NCBI GenBank assembly: GCA_947167105.1
Contig: CAMVGU010000016.1
Location: forward strand, 1 to 64,000
DNA: 64,000 bases
Source: an uncultured Selenomonas sp.
GTDB lineage: Bacteria > Bacillota > Negativicutes > Selenomonadales > Selenomonadaceae
Reading direction: 5' to 3'
Below are positions 60,567 to 64,000 of this stretch, piece by piece. Position numbers and translations under genes: made by a program. Below the pieces are notes generated by a model that saw only the letters and a program-made list of their open reading frames with translations, had not been told where the DNA came from and searched no databases. Within the stretch, counting starts at the first letter, position 1. Each line of letters begins with the position of its first letter.

Positions 60567-61418
60567 CTAATTTTGCACAATGACCTTGCGCGCCGTCACG
60601 GACTGCGTGCCAGCATCGTAATAACCTATGCCGAGGAACTCGCCCTCCGCATAAACACGCAGCTCACCGCTCTCACCCGGATAGCAGCGTTCTGTGCTTG
60701 AAAGCCCATTGCAAAAGGCCCTGCGGCGTCCCTTACGCAGCTCATAGCGCGGCAACTGCCCGAGGCAAAGATCCGGGGGCAGCAGGGCTGCCGCCCCCTG
60801 GGCGGCCAGTTCCTCCAGGCTCACAGCCTCCGCCAGCACAAAGGCACCTACGCGCCGCCGCACCAGAAAAGACATGGCAGCCGGAATGCCCAGTGCCTTG
60901 CCTATATCCGCACACAGGCTGCGAATATAGGTTCCCTTAGAGCAATCCACATCAAGGATGATGCTATCTGCATGCACGGCCAAAAGTTCCAGGCGATAAA
61001 TCTCCACCTCACGCTCCGGCATCTCTACCTCCATGCCCTCACGCACCAGGTCGCAAGCCCTCCTGCCTTCTATCTTGATGGCTGAATGGGCTGGCGGCAC
61101 CTGCTTGATTCTGCCTTTGAACTGCCGTAAAGCCGCCTCTATGCTCTCCCTGGAAGGCAGCACAAAATCCTGCTGCTTTGCTATTATCTCGCCTGTATCG
61201 TCGCCGCTGTCCGTAGCAAAGCCGAATCGCACCTCGGCACGGTAAGTCTTGCCCGTGGCCTCCAGGTATTCAATGAGGCGAGCCGAAGGGCCGACGGCCA
61301 CCGGCAGTACCCCTGACGCCCCAGGATCCAATGTCCCCGCATGGCCGACACGCTTCTGATGCAGCACGTGGCGCACATAGCCCACCACATCATGGGATGT
61401 CATGCCGGGAGGCTTCAA
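60567..61418 (-). CDS. truB: tRNA pseudouridine synthase B
   Basis: KPPGMTSHDVVGYVRHVLHQKRVGHAGTLDPGASGVLPV. Confidence 0.97.
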   Translation of the reverse strand: MKPPGMTSHDVVGYVRHVLHQKRVGHAGTLDPGASGVLPVAVGPSARLIEYLEATGKTYRAEVRFGFATDSGDDTGEIIAKQQDFVLPSRESIEAALRQFKGRIKQVPPAHSAIKIEGRRACDLVREGMEVEMPEREVEIYRLELLAVHADSIILDVDCSKGTYIRSLCADIGKALGIPAAMSFLVRRRVGAFVLAEAVSLEELAAQGAAALLPPDLCLGQLPRYELRKGRRRAFCNGLSSTERCYPGESGELRVYAEGEFLGIGYYDAGTQSVTARKVIVQN

Positions 61419-61477
61419 GATGTTCAGGAAGCCGCTGAGGTTGGCAGCCGCAGCTTCCTCTGCCGGAGCGCCCTCAT

Positions 61478-62518
61478 TTACTGCGCCGCCGCCCCTATGG
61501 CTGCCGACGGCTGCGTAGGGTCCCCTGCACCTGCTGCTTCCCGCAGCGCGGCCTGGGCCTCATCAACCTTGTCAGTCGGAGCGAGGGCCGCATCTATTGC
61601 CGCCTTCAGCTCTTGCCTGGCCTCATCATAAGGTTTTTCAATGCCGCAGCCTGCAGCACGCTTATGCCCGCCGCCGCCAAACTTAGTGGCGATAGCACTG
61701 ACATCTATGCCGTTGGAGCGCATGCTGACCCGCGCCTTGCCCTCCTCCTTGTACTTCAGCACAGTAGCGATTTCTACGCCCTCAATCACACGCAGCATAT
61801 CAATCAGGCTGTCCGTGGCCTCAATTTCCTGCATCTGCTCATAACTCAGGAACACACCGGCTGCACGGCCCTCATGCCAGAGCTCTACATGCTGCAACGC
61901 ATCCGCCAGCCCTTTCACATGGCTATAAGGGCGGATCTCCATCGCCTCAGAGATGATGTTCGGCTCTACCCCCGCCTCCAGCAGACGCGCCGCCGAGCGC
62001 ATCGTGAAGGGCGAAGTATTGGAGAACTTGAAAAAACCTGTATCGGTGGCAATGCCGGTATAAAGTGCCATAGCCAGGGGCAGCGTCAGCTCCACGCCGG
62101 AAAGCTCCCAGAGCTGGTAGATAATTTCCGCAGTAGCCGCGCGGTGGCCGTCCAGATAAAGGAAATCTGCCGCGCCCCCGTTGGTCGGATGATGGTCGAT
62201 ATTCAGTATCGTTGCCTGTACAGCATCGCGCACAGCGCCTATACGGTCAAGGGATGCATCGAGGACAACCAGCAAATCCGCCTGATAGGTCTTGCCCTCC
62301 TCCGGCTTCTGGATGAGTTCATGGCCCGGCAGCACATCATAGCGCGTCGGCACATCGTCATCCAGCAGCAGCAGGATATCCTTGCCCAGGGCCTGCAGCA
62401 TATGCCCCAGCCCCAGCAGGGAGCCGATGGCATCCCCGTCAGGATTCTGGTGCGCAGTCAGCACCAATTTCCTGGCCTTCCTCAATTCAGCCAAGGCTTC
62501 TTCCAATGTGATGGTCAT
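61478..62518 (-). CDS. DHH family phosphoesterase (NrnA-like)
   Basis: LTAHQNPDGDAIGSLLGL; ILNIDHHPTNGGAADF; GGGGHKRAAGC. Confidence 0.93.
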   Translation of the reverse strand: MTITLEEALAELRKARKLVLTAHQNPDGDAIGSLLGLGHMLQALGKDILLLLDDDVPTRYDVLPGHELIQKPEEGKTYQADLLVVLDASLDRIGAVRDAVQATILNIDHHPTNGGAADFLYLDGHRAATAEIIYQLWELSGVELTLPLAMALYTGIATDTGFFKFSNTSPFTMRSAARLLEAGVEPNIISEAMEIRPYSHVKGLADALQHVELWHEGRAAGVFLSYEQMQEIEATDSLIDMLRVIEGVEIATVLKYKEEGKARVSMRSNGIDVSAIATKFGGGGHKRAAGCGIEKPYDEARQELKAAIDAALAPTDKVDEAQAALREAAGAGDPTQPSAAIGAAAQ

Positions 62519-62934
62519 TCGGCACCTCCGTTGTCTGCGGCCTCTGACTGGGCTTTGCGCTGGGCCTGCTCCTCACGCTGCACTTTCAGCAGCAGCTCCT
62601 GGATATGCGCGCTGTAATCCAGCGATTTATCCAGGGCGAAGGTAAGCTCCGGCGTGAAACGCAGGCGGATGCGCTTCCCGATCTCCCGGCGGATAAAGCC
62701 CAGAGAACTCATAAGTCCCGCCCATGAGTCCTTGACCTGCTGCTCGCTGCCCATCAGGCTCACATAGATTTTGGCTTCGCGCAGGTCGCCAGTACACTCC
62801 ACAGAGGTCACAGTGGCAAAGCCAATGCGCGGATCTTTCAGCTCACGCAGAATTATTTCGCTGATTTCCTGCTTCATAAGCTCCTGTACCTTTTCCACCC
62901 GTAACTGGCTCATAAAAAACCTCCCATATAGCAA
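62515..62934 (-). CDS. rbfA: Ribosome-binding factor A
   Basis: RVEKVQELMKQEISEIILRELKDPRIGFATVTSVECTGDLREAKIYVSLMG; start likely at 62913. Confidence 0.95.
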   Translation of the reverse strand: MLYGRFFMSQLRVEKVQELMKQEISEIILRELKDPRIGFATVTSVECTGDLREAKIYVSLMGSEQQVKDSWAGLMSSLGFIRREIGKRIRLRFTPELTFALDKSLDYSAHIQELLLKVQREEQAQRKAQSEAADNGGAE

Positions 62935-63004
62935 GGCAGGAAACGACAGAGCCGCCCTGATAGAGCCAGCCTGCGTTCCCTGTCCGCTGCTTATTCCTTA
63001 TGTT

Positions 63005-64000
63005 TTAGTCTTCTGTCTGGGCAGACTCAGCCTCGGCCTTGGCCTGCTCCTCACGTTTCCTGGCAGCAGCCTGGTTTGCCTCGGCAATGGAAGTAGCCAC
63101 TTCCTCCATGGTGTAGGCTTCGATGATATCGCCTTCCTGGAAATCACGGAAATCGACGATGGAAATACCGCACTCATAACCGGCGGCCACTTCCTTCACC
63201 TCGTCCTTGAAGCGGCGCAAGGAGTCGATTTCGCCATCAAAGATCTCGATATTATCGCGGATAATGCGGATCTTTGAATTATTGTAAATCTTGCCATCCA
63301 GCACATAGGAACCGGCTACCAGAGCCTTGGAGAATTTCATGACCTTGCGGATCTCGACACGGCCCTGGATGACCTCTTTGTACTTCGGCTTCAGCATGCC
63401 GCTCATGGCATCCTTTACATCATTCAGTGCATCATAGATGACACGATAGGTACGGATATCTATATCCTCACTGTCAGCCAGCTTGCGCGCATTCGCGTCC
63501 GGACGCACATTGAAGGCGATAATGAGCGCATTGGAAGCCGAAGCCAGCATGACATCGGATTCATTGACCGCGCCCACGCCGGAATGAACGATGGAAACGC
63601 GAACCTCGTCATTCTTGTTGAGACCCAGCAGGGAGGAATTGAGGGCCTCGACAGACCCTTGCACATCCGCCTTGACCACGATATTGAGATCCTTGATCTC
63701 GCCTTCCTGGATCTGCTGGAACAGCGCATCCAGGGAAACCTTCTTCGACTTGATGAGCTGCGTGCGCTGGCGTTCGACGCGGGCCTCCGCAATGGACTTC
63801 GCCTGCTTCTCATCCAACACGGCCAGCACATCGCCTGCCGAGGGTACATCATTCAGGCCAAGAATCTCCACCGGAACGGAGGGGCCGGCCTTTTTCACAT
63901 TATCGCCCCGGTCATTGACCATGGCGCGAACCTTGCCGTAAGTCGTGCCGCAGACGATGGAATCACCGATGCGGAGCGTACCGTTCTGCACCAGCACGGT
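63005..64000 (-). CDS. infB: Translation initiation factor IF-2, C-terminal part, truncated by the window edge
   Basis: LVQNGTLRIGDSIVCGTTYGKVRAMVNDRGDNVKKAGPSVPVEILGLNDVPSAGD; open at the right edge. Confidence 0.96.
   Translation of the reverse strand, partial: TVLVQNGTLRIGDSIVCGTTYGKVRAMVNDRGDNVKKAGPSVPVEILGLNDVPSAGDVLAVLDEKQAKSIAEARVERQRTQLIKSKKVSLDALFQQIQEGEIKDLNIVVKADVQGSVEALNSSLLGLNKNDEVRVSIVHSGVGAVNESDVMLASASNALIIAFNVRPDANARKLADSEDIDIRTYRVIYDALNDVKDAMSGMLKPKYKEVIQGRVEIRKVMKFSKALVAGSYVLDGKIYNNSKIRIIRDNIEIFDGEIDSLRRFKDEVKEVAAGYECGISIVDFRDFQEGDIIEAYTMEEVATSIAEANQAAARKREEQAKAEAESAQTED

Noticed and set aside
1-64000. CRISPR arrays, toxin-antitoxin or phage-defence islands, prophage or transposase genes
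   Set aside because: No regularly spaced repeats and no recognisable defence, integrase or transposase ORFs seen by eye; content is core metabolism and cell biology

Overview
This looks like a chromosomal core region of a diderm Firmicute, probably Negativicutes/Selenomonadaceae. That placement is inferred from MinCDE plus TolC/MacAB, a biotin-dependent methylmalonyl-CoA decarboxylase cluster and overall gene style; it was not tested by search. Most genes lie on the minus strand. Left to right: an rRNA leader with tandem promoters running off the left edge; recR-ybaB-dnaX; SRP RNA; tRNA-Ser(GGA); cheX/cheY-like genes; a deo nucleoside-catabolism operon; mscS; a small NrdD-tail-like ORF plus nrdG; two universal stress proteins; ilvA; lactate permease; yigZ; an amino-acid binding protein; HD-GYP; MCP plus sugar-binding lipoprotein; a TolC/MacA/split MacB efflux operon; rng; a fused B12-radical SAM protein; rodA/minEDC/pbp2/mreDCB; a succinate-propionate cluster; rex; O-antigen ligase-like; folC; valS; a DapF-like mini-protein; phosphoesterase; Znu-type and ABC-2-type transporters; pnp-rpsO-ribF-truB-nrnA-rbfA-infB. 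I see no CRISPR, phage or transposase. The strongest observations are: (1) a NrdR-box-like pair with 32 bp centre spacing upstream of a 97-aa NrdD-tail-like ORF and nrdG; (2) a 156-bp terminal-inverted-repeat element in the valS leader between a promoter and a terminator-like hairpin, with divergent mirror mini-ORFs; (3) an A-AAA-AAG slippery site in dnaX with a -1 stop two codons later; (4) a structured intergenic repeat family in two places; (5) an unlisted 47-codon MmdE-like gene; (6) an orphan SBP-MCP gene pair; (7) a free-standing DapF-N-terminus-like protein.
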